Source: JBBSWB01 sp038046465 (GTDB lineage: Archaea; Nanobdellota; Nanobdellia; Woesearchaeales; GW2011-AR9). Taken from it: a stretch of 27,117 nt of DNA. How positions within the stretch are numbered: position 1 is the stretch's first letter; the number at the start of each line of letters is the position of its first letter. Shown piece after piece: positions 7,898 through 14,943 of this stretch. Location of the stretch: positions 1 to 27,117 of the forward strand of contig JBBSWB010000050.1 of the NCBI GenBank assembly GCA_038046465.1, written 5' to 3'. The translations under genes and the position numbers were made by a program. The notes beneath the pieces are model-generated. The model had not been told where the DNA came from. It was given only the letters and a program-made list of their open reading frames with translations, and ran no database searches.

Positions 7898-9385
7898 TTA
7901 ACTATTCTTGCACCTTTTCTTTCCGGCAGCTTCTGCTTCATACAAATCCTTGATTTGTTTCTCGGAAAGGGCAAAGTTATAGATCCCTACTTCATCAATC
8001 TGCCCCTTGAACGATTTTGAATCTTGCCCTTTACCGGGACCAATGTACAAACCACCGTCATTTGCGGTAACAAGGCAAGCCGAAATAGGCGCTACAGCTT
8101 TACTAGTTTCTCTAACCCCATCAACATAAATAATAATCCCTGGATTATTATAAGTAGGATTTGGGCAATAAACTCCGTCGGGGGTTACCGGATGGTATAC
8201 TACAATGACGTGGTGCCACTTATCAAAAAACTTATCTTCTTGAGAAATGAGTGTTCCAGCTTTAGTGCCCGCAGTTAATTTTACAGAGCTTTGCATCAAG
8301 GTAAATTGAAATTGGCCGCTGCCTTCTTCTAAGATTAATTCATAACCTGCCATTAAATTTGGGTTTCCTGGAGTTCCCCCCATCTTACTTAAGATTTTTC
8401 CAGGAGTAGAAGCTTTGACCCAAAGTTCAATACTGGAATCTGCATGAGTTCCAAATTCCAAGCTGTCTGCATCTGGAACATACACATACCCATTCTTAAC
8501 CGCATTAAAATTAAAGGCCTTGCCTAATTTACCAGAAGAGAAAGTAGTTCCGCTCCCAGCATTGCCATTTACACCGCCTTTAAGATCTTTAGCATCCCCA
8601 TCTGCCGGCCACCAGTGAGTTAATCCTTTTAAAGAAATGGCGCACAACTTGCAAACTTCTTTCTCGCATTCCCAGCCGCCCTCTATTTTACAATTAACAC
8701 AGCCATCTCCTTTGTTATTATTTCCGTCGTCACAGACTTCGCCACTTTCTACGACTTTATTACCGCAGACCGGGGCAGTAATTCCGCTGCACTCTTTATT
8801 ACACTTATTGGGTTTTCCATTACTCATACCCTCATCGCAGAATTCGCCCGCATGGGCAGGAATGGTTACTTTTCCTTGTTTAAAGCTTGCCCAAGAATTG
8901 GTTTGAATAATCCCATCGCCGCAAATTTCAAATTTACAGGTTTGAGAACAACCATCATTATTACTTTGTCCACCATCATCGCAATCTTCACTGGGGTTTA
9001 TATATTTGTTACCGCAAGGATTAGCTAGGGCAGGAATACAATTACCACTAATGCATTCTTTTCCTGCTCCGCAGGAAATGCTGTATCCAGTGTTTTTACA
9101 TATTTTTTTCTGTCCCATTTCATCGCAAACCCATTCCACGCAGTTATCTTTTGCCTGCTGCATGCTTTTGGCGATGCTTAAGACGTTTTTTTGAGCATAC
9201 TTATTATATAGAGCCATTCCGGCCACAGCTTCATTTTCTATTCCGCTTTCTTCAACGACCGCATTTAATTCTTCTCCTGATAATCCATCTAATTCCGTTT
9301 TTATATTTTCTTCAGAAGAAACACAACCGGTTAAGAACAGCAAAACTGTTAACAAAATTAATAATCCCAAAATCCTATTATTCAT
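7898..9385 (-). CDS. Surface lipoprotein with Cys-rich repeats and a LamG-like domain
   Basis: The 495-residue protein has a lipoprotein signal peptide with lipobox LTGC. A Cys-rich middle part follows, holding copies of the repeat known from myxobacterial proteins (CGNKYINPSEDCDDG, CGDGIIQTN, CGNKVVESGEVCDDGN), probably disulfide-bonded. The C-terminal 230 residues form a concanavalin A-like (LamG type) jelly roll, from LTHWWPADGDAKDLKG through YVYVPDADSLEFG to FKGQIDEVGIYNFALS. Such proteins are usually surface adhesins or glycan binders; the ligand is unknown. I set the start at ATG 9385 because GAGGTG lies just upstream of it; the longer in-frame TTG start at 9406 would spoil the signal peptide. 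Confidence 0.85.
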   Translation of the reverse strand: MNNRILGLLILLTVLLFLTGCVSSEENIKTELDGLSGEELNAVVEESGIENEAVAGMALYNKYAQKNVLSIAKSMQQAKDNCVEWVCDEMGQKKICKNTGYSISCGAGKECISGNCIPALANPCGNKYINPSEDCDDGGQSNNDGCSQTCKFEICGDGIIQTNSWASFKQGKVTIPAHAGEFCDEGMSNGKPNKCNKECSGITAPVCGNKVVESGEVCDDGNNNKGDGCVNCKIEGGWECEKEVCKLCAISLKGLTHWWPADGDAKDLKGGVNGNAGSGTTFSSGKLGKAFNFNAVKNGYVYVPDADSLEFGTHADSSIELWVKASTPGKILSKMGGTPGNPNLMAGYELILEEGSGQFQFTLMQSSVKLTAGTKAGTLISQEDKFFDKWHHVIVVYHPVTPDGVYCPNPTYNNPGIIIYVDGVRETSKAVAPISACLVTANDGGLYIGPGKGQDSKSFKGQIDEVGIYNFALSEKQIKDLYEAEAAGKKRCKNS

Positions 9386-9514
9386 CTTAAACACCTCATT
9401 TGACACAACTTAAACAATTACTTAATGTAGCTTAAATCTTTCTTGAATATAAATATTTCTTAAATTATTTGAGGATAATAATGATGATGATCTACTTTAA
9501 AAAATTTAAACAAA

Positions 9515-9913
9515 TCAATTTTTATTTAAATTAGTTACAGAATAAGCAGGAAAAACTGCTGCTTCACAATCAATAACAATATTAATCTTTGTTCTTTGTC
9601 CGCAGCCATAACTATAAACACATTCTTCAATAAGCTGTTTTAACATAGATTCATTTTCGACCGTGCGAGTTTGCTCTGCAACTTTAGCTTGATCTTTATA
9701 TAAATTAATTTGAAAAGTAGTATAACCGGGCCGATCATCTTCATGTTCAGGTGAATCTAAACAAGGCGCAGATACTTTTAGCTCAATAGTATCAACTGCC
9801 CCCGGTTTTAATCTATGAATAAGACTTCGCAAAGAAGAATCTTCTCCTGGAAAATGTTCTTTAATTACTCGTAACGGATCTTTTTTACCCCGTTTAATTG
9901 ATTCTTTTTTCAT
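9515..9913 (-). CDS. Hypothetical protein, 132 residues
   Basis: No family is recognised. The N-terminus is basic (MKKESIKRGKKD). The rest alternates predicted strands with one helix: TIELKVSAPCLD, YTTFQINLYKD, a helix MLKQLIEECVYSYG, then TKINIVIDCEAAVF. Cys residues at CLD, CVYSYGCG and DCE could bind metal or form disulfides. There is no signal peptide, so it is probably cytoplasmic. It lies about 95 bases downstream of the DNA methyltransferase gene on the same strand and could share its transcript. No TATA box is found at the leaderless distance and the nearest SD-like AGGAG is too far, so the start is uncertain. Confidence 0.6.
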   Translation of the reverse strand: MKKESIKRGKKDPLRVIKEHFPGEDSSLRSLIHRLKPGAVDTIELKVSAPCLDSPEHEDDRPGYTTFQINLYKDQAKVAEQTRTVENESMLKQLIEECVYSYGCGQRTKINIVIDCEAAVFPAYSVTNLNKN

Positions 9914-9970
9914 TTTTGGTTTTATTTTAGTTGAGCTCCTGTTGATTTGTTATCTTGTTTGTCTTGCTGC

Positions 9971-10002
9971 TTTTTTACAGATTTATTTTTTTTACAGATT
10001 TA
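9971..10002. repeat. Short direct repeat between two minus-strand genes
   Basis: A 15-base unit (TTTTTTACAGATTTA) occurs at 9971-9985 and again at 9988-10002. It lies just past the methyltransferase stop codon on the minus strand, where it reads as A-rich. It looks like local duplication of low-complexity sequence. Confidence 0.5.
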
Positions 10003-10008
10003 ATTTTC

Positions 10009-10836
10009 TTAGGTGGATTTAATCTTTTTAAAGATCAGGCAGTAATGGTGATGCACGTTAGGAACAAAACTATACCTGTACCCATAGGGATATAATGTTT
10101 TATTGTCCTGGCACCAAATTTTTTCTCCCCTGAACTGAAAATGCTTACTCATTTCCCGGGCAAAATCCCAGGCCAGCATTTTATATTCGCCTTTATGCAT
10201 ATAATTCTGTAAAATTACCACTATATGCCCCCCTTCTTTCACTTTGGGTTTGAGGTTTAAAAAGATATTTGTTAATTTTTGCAAAAAAATATCATAAGTT
10301 AACGCATTTCCTAAATCTTCCGGATCATCACTATAATTGACATCTAAACCTTTCTCAGTTCTATCTCTGGAAATCAATCCGGTTTTGTTCAACATCGGTC
10401 CGTAAGGAGGGGAAGTAATTACTAAACCAATTTCCGGCAGGTGGTGTTTTTTCCATAAGGAATTTATTTTTTGGGAATCTCCTTGGATAATTAATCCTGA
10501 GGTAATAGGTTCAGATTTAAGATGTTCTGATTTAAGGCGTTCTTTGGTGATGTCAACATATTTTTTCTGCAGCTCGATGCCGATCCCTTTCCGACCAACT
10601 CGTTCAGCAGCAATTACCGTGCTTCCTGTACCTAGAAAAGGATCAAACACTACCTCGCCTGTTTTGGTAAAAAAGCAGATAAATTTTTCCACCAAATCTT
10701 CTGGATATTTTGCCGGATGCAGAACTTCTTTACTGCTTCGTTTAGCCGGATTATGGATAAACCAGGTTTTGGTAAAAGGCAGCCATTCCTGTGGAGAAAG
10801 CTCATTCAACCGGTTTTCTTTAGAAGAATTACCCAT
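10009..10836 (-). CDS. Solitary DNA methyltransferase (N4-cytosine or N6-adenine)
   Basis: This AdoMet-dependent enzyme would methylate an exocyclic amino group in DNA. From ATG 10836 it has 275 residues. A motif X-like segment (HPAKYPEDLVEKFI, 40-53) is followed by the AdoMet-binding motif I (DPFLGTGST, 65-73), GIGIEL, and then catalytic motif IV TSPPY (141-145). SPPY favours N4-cytosine, but N6-adenine is not excluded. The order X, I, IV differs from the IV, X, I order of the beta group although the X/I sequence looks beta-like. A longer reading from 10914 adds 26 hydrophobic residues; I rejected it because a TATA box is centred 27 bases upstream of ATG 10836. No restriction endonuclease gene is adjacent. 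Confidence 0.88.
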   Translation of the reverse strand: MGNSSKENRLNELSPQEWLPFTKTWFIHNPAKRSSKEVLHPAKYPEDLVEKFICFFTKTGEVVFDPFLGTGSTVIAAERVGRKGIGIELQKKYVDITKERLKSEHLKSEPITSGLIIQGDSQKINSLWKKHHLPEIGLVITSPPYGPMLNKTGLISRDRTEKGLDVNYSDDPEDLGNALTYDIFLQKLTNIFLNLKPKVKEGGHIVVILQNYMHKGEYKMLAWDFAREMSKHFQFRGEKIWCQDNKTLYPYGYRYSFVPNVHHHYCLIFKKIKST

Positions 10837-10857
10837 AAAATCAAAAAATAAGATTGA

Positions 10858-10868
10858 ATTTATAAAAT
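10858..10868 (-). promoter_or_regulatory. TATA box for the DNA methyltransferase
   Basis: On the minus strand the box reads TTTTATAAATT and is centred 27 bases before ATG 10836. It fixes the start and implies a leaderless mRNA. Confidence 0.6.
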
Positions 10869-10980
10869 ATTGGATAAAAATACAAAAAATAGAAGAACAA
10901 AAAATATTGAACACGATTAAAAAACGTTAAAAATATATTAAAGAAATAAAAGAAGAAAAATAAACCCCAGATATAGGTTT

Positions 10981-11012
10981 AAAAAATATTAAAAAAAGAA
11001 AAAAAGAAAAAA
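10981..11012 (-). terminator. U-rich terminator of the basic repeat protein
   Basis: Directly after the stop codon the minus strand has three successive T blocks of six to seven, separated by single C residues, then another T run. This is a strong archaeal-type U-rich terminator and fits an abundantly expressed gene. Confidence 0.65.
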
Positions 11013-11013
11013 C

Positions 11014-11358
11014 TTATCTTCTTCTCTTCTTAGCAGCTTTTCGTTTAGCTGGTTTGCGTTTAGCAGCTTTTCTTTTAGCGGATTTTTTCTTAACTGCTTT
11101 TTTCTTTGCAGCTTTTCTTGAACCTGCTTTTCTGCCACGAGCCATTTTAGCTCTAGCTACATTTCCTTGTTTATCAACAAAGTAAAGGTATCCATTTTCT
11201 TTCTTAACGCCAGCTTTGGCTACTACTTCTGTTCTAGTTTTGCCTTTCTTTCGGCCTGCTCGACTCATTACTGCTCGAGCTACATTTCCGTGTTTATCAA
11301 CAAAGTAAAGGTAACCTTTTACTTTTTTAACACCGGTTCTTGCTACAACTTGTGCCAT
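11014..11358 (-). CDS. Small basic chromatin-like protein: two repeats plus Lys-rich tail
   Basis: This 114-residue protein contains two near-identical modules, residues 4-33 and 45-74 (41-residue spacing). They share the core GYLYFVDKxGNVARAxM and a GVKK lead. A tail of about 40 residues (75-114) follows, made almost only of Lys, Arg and Ala in AKKKAVKKK-like units and ending in KKRRR. The tail is like that of histone H1 and bacterial H1-like proteins, which bind DNA or RNA electrostatically. Function as a nucleoid protein is inference; an RNA or ribosome-associated role is equally possible. The gene has a strong SD (AGGTGGG, 7 bases before ATG), a perfect palindrome in its leader and a strong U-rich terminator, so expression is probably high. 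It is likely monocistronic. Confidence 0.85.
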   Translation of the reverse strand: MAQVVARTGVKKVKGYLYFVDKHGNVARAVMSRAGRKKGKTRTEVVAKAGVKKENGYLYFVDKQGNVARAKMARGRKAGSRKAAKKKAVKKKSAKRKAAKRKPAKRKAAKKRRR

Positions 11359-11364
11359 TATTTA

Positions 11365-11371
11365 ACCCACC
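11365..11371 (-). promoter_or_regulatory. Strong SD of the basic repeat protein
   Basis: On the minus strand AGGTGGG lies about 7 bases before the ATG at 11358. It is one of the best SD matches in the window. Confidence 0.65.
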
Positions 11372-11393
11372 TCTTGTGTTTTTCGGCAATTCT

Positions 11394-11412
11394 GAAAACT
11401 GTTACAGTTTTC
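11394..11412. promoter_or_regulatory. Perfect 8-bp palindrome in the leader of the basic repeat protein
   Basis: GAAAACTG and CAGTTTTC are separated by three bases. With the TATA-like box at 11436-11446 (minus strand), transcription would start near 11414, so the palindrome would occupy the first transcribed bases. It could be an operator for a dimeric repressor or a 5' protective hairpin; the sequence cannot separate these. Confidence 0.45.
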
Positions 11413-11435
11413 ATAAAATTAAGGAAATTTTTTTA

Positions 11436-11446
11436 GTATTTAAAAC
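11436..11446 (-). promoter_or_regulatory. TATA-like box for the basic repeat protein
   Basis: On the minus strand this reads GTTTTAAATAC. It predicts a leader of about 55 bases holding the palindrome and the SD. A second AT-rich box near 11412-11420 is an alternative. Confidence 0.4.
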
Positions 11447-11454
11447 TTTCCCTT

Positions 11455-11480
11455 TTTTCCGTCGATTATCCGTCGGAAAA
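11455..11480 (-). terminator. Hairpin after the 261-residue unknown gene
   Basis: Twelve bases past the stop codon lies an inverted repeat: 7 pairs (TTTTCCG with CGGAAAA), one mismatch, 2 more pairs and a 6-base loop. It may end the upstream minus-strand transcript and lies just before the promoter of the basic repeat protein. Confidence 0.4.
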
Positions 11481-11491
11481 GTGAGAATTAG

Positions 11492-12277
11492 TCAACGGTA
11501 ACCGGTTATGTGCCCTGCTTTTTCTATTTTTTCTAGCTCTGCTTCTAAAGAAGGTATATCTCTATTAACCATGGCAATCAACCGCTGAAAAGTAGGTTTC
11601 ACGTCTGCTTTGGAGTAATTTCTGCCCATCTCTTCTGACAGATTATCAATAACCATAATCATAGACTCAACCTTTTTACGATTTTTTGAATTCTTTATGG
11701 CTTCCAAACTAATCTTTGCGTGGAATAAGGCTCGATAACTAGCGGCCCTAAATAAATAAAATTTTTTCTTGGTCAAGAAACCAAACCATCCCGGACGTAC
11801 CACCCAAATCCCCGCCAGATCCTCTTTAATATGTTGGATATTTTCTTCAAAGCTGATGCTTTTTGCTTCTTCTTCTGAGCGAGCTCGCTCATGTCCTAAG
11901 AGAGTTTTTTCTGCTTTTATTTTTCGTTCGGAGTTGATTTCAGTTACAGTAAGTACGTCCGATAAATATGAATTTACTTCAACTAGTACCGATTCTAAAC
12001 CTTCCACAGCCATTCTTATTTTCTTCCAATCTAGGCCTTCGGGATTACTTTTAGTCACTAAAGAACTATCTCGTAATTTCCAGGTTTTGCGCAAGAGAGG
12101 AGAAATCTTTTGGTGGAATTGACGGATATTTTTATCTGTTGATCTGGACATATATTTTTGAAGGTCCAACAGAACTTTCCTACCTTCCAGGTTACCAGAT
12201 TGATACATCTTAATAATAGAGGTTAACTTTTCTTCAATCTCTTCTAATTGGTAAACATTACTTTTCAAATTCACCAT
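11492..12277 (-). CDS. Hypothetical helical protein, 261 residues
   Basis: No family is recognised. The sequence is predicted almost wholly helical, with long charged amphipathic stretches such as QLEEIEEKLTSIIKMYQSG near the N-terminus and SLEAELEKIEKAG near the C-terminus. A short Trp/Phe-rich core (WVVRPGWFGFLTKKKFYLF, about 157-175) could be a structural turn or membrane contact, but it is too short and charged for a normal transmembrane helix. There is no signal peptide or Cys. The start has a TATA box (minus-strand CTATTTAAAC at 12298-12307) centred about 25 bases upstream, so the gene probably has its own leaderless transcript instead of depending on the Dph2 operon 72 bases upstream. 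Confidence 0.7.
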   Translation of the reverse strand: MVNLKSNVYQLEEIEEKLTSIIKMYQSGNLEGRKVLLDLQKYMSRSTDKNIRQFHQKISPLLRKTWKLRDSSLVTKSNPEGLDWKKIRMAVEGLESVLVEVNSYLSDVLTVTEINSERKIKAEKTLLGHERARSEEEAKSISFEENIQHIKEDLAGIWVVRPGWFGFLTKKKFYLFRAASYRALFHAKISLEAIKNSKNRKKVESMIMVIDNLSEEMGRNYSKADVKPTFQRLIAMVNRDIPSLEAELEKIEKAGHITGYR

Positions 12278-12349
12278 AGCTAAGAAATATTTACCTAGTT
12301 TAAATAGATTACTTTAATTGAAATCAGTTTATGTATTTCAAATATAAAC

Positions 12350-13258
12350 TTAAAGGCGCACTCCACGAGAACAACCGAGGTCGTTCTTGAAGTTGCTGCC
12401 AACAACACGGAATTGATTACCGTAGATCTCAAACCCAGCCGCCCGTTGTGGATGACTGGCGCGAGTATATTGTGTATCCTTGGTAGTTGTATTAGCCGTC
12501 CAGCTAACTAAGCTATCTCCGCGTTTTCCGCTCACAAATTCCAGCGTTTGCAGGATGGTTTTTGCATCATCCTCGGTGTCAAATAAGGCTTGCAGATAAG
12601 CTAATCCTTGCTGCTCATTAACGATTGTTTTAAGCGGCGTTCCCCGGTATACTGGCACTTCCACAATGGTTTCTTTTACCAATTCCGGCCGGGGACAGCG
12701 GTAATGTTGGATAATCCGGGCATCCAGACTCGTTCCGGAATAAAACAGCCTAGTGCTGGAGATTAACCAATTCTGCTTTCCCGTCCAGTCGCAATCGTCC
12801 CGCAGGCTGAATAATAACGATTTGGCTTTTGCGTGCTCTTGCTCAGTTCCCTGCTCATGCATTTTCTTAATGATTTTGAAAGAGTGGTATAAATCGCCCA
12901 TAGAAGCCATCACTCGGCCATCAGTAATGTTGCTCCAGTAATCAAACCATTCATTTGGCGTCTTTTTCTTTCCATCATCTGCCGCTTGTTCATCGAGAGT
13001 CAATTCCCACCCTAAAATTGATTCCGGCTGGCAAACTTCTTCCAAAACCTCGATTAAACTTTTTCCACTGCTTCTAAACACTCCAAAAAGGCCTCTTTCC
13101 TTTTTACGCTGCTGCAAAGCAACTTCCATTTCTGCTTTTTTACCATACATCTCTGCTGCTGCCAAAGCCCTTTCTTCTTCCGTTCCGCGAGGATAATAGT
13201 CTAGCAAAGTCTCTGCAAAAGCGCGATTAAATGCGGGCACTAGTTTATTCGTTTTCAT
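12350..13258 (-). CDS. Unknown 302-residue protein coupled to dph2; faint ADP-ribosyltransferase-like C-terminus
   Basis: No family is recognised with confidence. The N-terminal 190 residues are mostly helical. The C-terminal 100 residues hold VPVYRG (201-206) and, 47 residues on, SLVSWTANTTT (249-259), then FEIYGNQFRVV (276-286). The YRG and S-x-T arrangement recalls the R and STS positions of R-S-E mono-ADP-ribosyltransferases. The catalytic E-x-E is not seen, so this is a weak inference. The start follows the stop codon of the second dph2 fragment by 3 bases, so it is almost surely co-transcribed and may be translationally coupled. Sampled GC is about 42-48% against roughly mid-30s in the neighbours, which may mark a transferred gene. 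Confidence 0.7.
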   Translation of the reverse strand: MKTNKLVPAFNRAFAETLLDYYPRGTEEERALAAAEMYGKKAEMEVALQQRKKERGLFGVFRSSGKSLIEVLEEVCQPESILGWELTLDEQAADDGKKKTPNEWFDYWSNITDGRVMASMGDLYHSFKIIKKMHEQGTEQEHAKAKSLLFSLRDDCDWTGKQNWLISSTRLFYSGTSLDARIIQHYRCPRPELVKETIVEVPVYRGTPLKTIVNEQQGLAYLQALFDTEDDAKTILQTLEFVSGKRGDSLVSWTANTTTKDTQYTRASHPQRAAGFEIYGNQFRVVGSNFKNDLGCSRGVRL

Positions 13259-13261
13259 TTT

Positions 13262-14005
13262 TTACACTCTACTCAACACACTTTCCCGGCTCAGAATTTC
13301 TGCTGCGTTTACCGCATCAGTTAAATTAATAACTCCTTTTCTAAACTTTTCCTGCTCGTCAAAACCCAGGCGGGGACAGGCGGTATTGACCCAGACATCA
13401 ATGAAAGGAAAATTTTCTAACTGGTCAAAAGAAACAGCATTGTCGACAAAATAATAAAATTGTTTATCTGGAAACTTTCCAGCTAATTTTAAACTGGGCT
13501 TGGACTGCTCCTGCCCGGGTTTAATAGTAATAATAACTCCGACTGTTTTTGAACTTAAAAATTTAATCAGGGAGCCTTTATACTTTTTAAGAAGGCTTTT
13601 CACGTCGTTAATAGTTAATACAGACAGCTTCTTTGCAACCGGATCATTGCAGATTACTTCTTTAAAATTAAGGTTATTTTTTTGTCCATAAACTAAAGCT
13701 AGGGGATGAAAATACCCATCACCAATGTACAAATAACTGTCCACTTCTTGATTAAGATTTAAAGAATTCTGAAAACTATTACAGCCCAGCAATTGCCCCG
13801 GTACATGGGCCCGATCTGGGGTAGGCATAATAACTTTTATTTGATTTTCTTCTAACTGCTTTTTTACCGTATCCAAATTATTGACAAACTGGACTGAAGC
13901 AAATAAAGCCAGAGTTTGATATTTTTTCTGTTTCAGATACTTTACCGTTTCTGAACCCAATTCTACTTTTCCTGCAAAAGGAGCTTCTAAAAATAAAATA
14001 TCCAT
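13262..14005 (-). CDS. dph2: Diphthamide synthase Dph2, C-terminal fragment
   Basis: Archaeal Dph2 is a homodimeric [4Fe-4S] enzyme that cleaves AdoMet to a 3-amino-3-carboxypropyl radical and attaches it to a His of elongation factor 2, the first step to diphthamide. Three Cys, one from each domain, hold the cluster. This 247-residue fragment carries domains 2 and 3 with Cys75 (GQLLGCNSF) and Cys210 (NTACPRLGFDE). It opens with ILFLEAPF, which in intact proteins follows directly on the end of domain 1. Its ATG lies one base past the TAG of the N-terminal fragment, in another frame. A purine-rich GAGAGGGG upstream may serve as its SD. The next gene starts 3 bases after its stop codon. Confidence 0.88.
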   Translation of the reverse strand: MDILFLEAPFAGKVELGSETVKYLKQKKYQTLALFASVQFVNNLDTVKKQLEENQIKVIMPTPDRAHVPGQLLGCNSFQNSLNLNQEVDSYLYIGDGYFHPLALVYGQKNNLNFKEVICNDPVAKKLSVLTINDVKSLLKKYKGSLIKFLSSKTVGVIITIKPGQEQSKPSLKLAGKFPDKQFYYFVDNAVSFDQLENFPFIDVWVNTACPRLGFDEQEKFRKGVINLTDAVNAAEILSRESVLSRV

Positions 14006-14006
14006 T

Positions 14007-14279
14007 CTACCATCCCCTCTCTTGTTTATGAAAAGGGTTATGTCCCCAGGAAATCAGCAAATCTACGCCCATTCGACTTAATCCTAATGGAAGATCACAA
14101 GCACCATAATTGCTACCTAACCAGATTAGCACTTTAGCCTTGGTTTCTGCCTGGATCTGATCCACAATTTTATTAGCCTGTGGTTTCAAACCTTCCGGTA
14201 GCTGAATGCAGACCGTCTTAGCCTTAACTTTCTTGATTTTAGCAATGGCTTTCTCGACTTCTAGTTTATATAGGCCCAT
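14007..14279 (-). CDS. dph2: Diphthamide synthase Dph2, N-terminal fragment
   Basis: This 90-residue fragment matches domain 1 of Dph2: VCIQLPEGLKPQA, the first cluster ligand Cys61 in NYGACDLPLG, and DLLISWGHNPF. It ends at TAG 14007-14009 where intact archaeal proteins (about 320-340 residues) continue. Skipping one G in AGG-GGA at 14013-14018 would join it in frame to the C-terminal fragment, with all three cluster Cys kept. The split may be a sequencing or assembly error, a real frameshift mutation, a programmed +1 frameshift, or two coupled subunits. A TATA box is centred 28 bases before the ATG. Confidence 0.88.
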   Translation of the reverse strand: MGLYKLEVEKAIAKIKKVKAKTVCIQLPEGLKPQANKIVDQIQAETKAKVLIWLGSNYGACDLPLGLSRMGVDLLISWGHNPFHKQERGW

Positions 14280-14301
14280 AGTAACTTTTTTATAGTGTTA
14301 C

Positions 14302-14313
14302 TTTATATATATT
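14302..14313 (-). promoter_or_regulatory. TATA box of the dph2 operon
   Basis: TTTATATATATT is centred 28 bases before ATG 14279 on the minus strand. The divergent lipid gene has a separate box at 14327-14334. Confidence 0.6.
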
Positions 14314-14326
14314 ACGGAAGAAATTG

Positions 14327-14334
14327 TTTATAAA
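14327..14334 (+). promoter_or_regulatory. TATA box of the CDP-alcohol phosphatidyltransferase gene
   Basis: TTTATAAA is centred about 27 bases before ATG 14357, implying a leaderless mRNA. Confidence 0.6.
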
Positions 14335-14356
14335 AAAGTAGTCGCTCTAACAAAAA

Positions 14357-14920
14357 ATGAAATCGATCCTTAAACTTAGAGAATACCGCAGCAAGAAACT
14401 GCATAAAGTAGGTAAGCTACTATTGAAGGCACATATTTCTGCCAACCAATTGACTTCCTATTCATTAATTGCTGGCCTACTGGCAGCTTATTTCTTATTT
14501 GATAATTACTGGCTGTTCGTTCTGTTTGCTTTACTGCACCTCCTCTTTGATGGTGTAGACGGAGTGGTAGCCAGAATCAGTGGACCAACTAAATGGGGAG
14601 CATATTTTGATTTTTGTACTGACCGAATTGTAGAATTCCTAGTTTTGATTAAATTAATATTATTTCTAAACGGTTATTATGCGTATTTTGTCCTCGGGCT
14701 GTTTTGTTTAACTACTGTGGTTCATTTAATCTATAAAACCGCTGCCCCGCTGATAATTATTAGAACGATCACTTTGATTTTATTAATGATCTTTACCTAT
14801 CCTGCGCTGCCTTACTCTCTTTTATTGGTGAATCTAATTTGTTTAACTGCTGGAATTACTTATGTTTATTCTTTAGTAAAACAGGGGCAGTGGATAATAA
14901 AAAAATTAAAGAAAAATTAA
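14357..14920 (+). CDS. CDP-alcohol phosphatidyltransferase family membrane enzyme
   Basis: It would transfer a lipid phosphatidyl group from a CDP-lipid (in archaea usually CDP-archaeol) to a small alcohol such as inositol phosphate, glycerol phosphate or serine. The 187-residue integral membrane protein carries the family signature D65-x2-D68-G-x2-A-R, then G81-x3-D85-x3-D89 (seven residues lie between R73 and G81). About five or six hydrophobic segments follow the standard fold. The head-group acceptor cannot be read from the sequence. It is convergent with carS, with only 23 bases between the two stop codons, so the pair sits together although it is not an operon. Confidence 0.9.
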   Translation: MKSILKLREYRSKKLHKVGKLLLKAHISANQLTSYSLIAGLLAAYFLFDNYWLFVLFALLHLLFDGVDGVVARISGPTKWGAYFDFCTDRIVEFLVLIKLILFLNGYYAYFVLGLFCLTTVVHLIYKTAAPLIIIRTITLILLMIFTYPALPYSLLLVNLICLTAGITYVYSLVKQGQWIIKKLKKN

Positions 14921-14943
14921 AAAGTTAAATAGCTCATTTATTT

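Noticed and set aside
8637..8906. 89-codon plus-strand frame within the LamG lipoprotein gene
   Set aside because: Translation is Ser/Pro/Leu-rich shadow sequence of the Cys-repeat region.
9481..9490. C-box-like ATGATGA repeats suggesting a C/D guide RNA
   Set aside because: No D box (CTGA) lies within a suitable distance downstream.
10837..10914. Longer N-terminus of the methyltransferase
   Set aside because: The extra 26 residues are hydrophobic and atypical, and the TATA box lies inside this stretch, so it would not be transcribed.
10544..10930. 128-codon plus-strand frame over the methyltransferase
   Set aside because: It is antisense to the conserved motif I region, which clearly codes on minus.
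11167..11436. 89-codon plus-strand frame over the basic repeat protein
   Set aside because: It mirrors the two repeats of the minus-strand gene, which has SD and terminator; the frame is a shadow.
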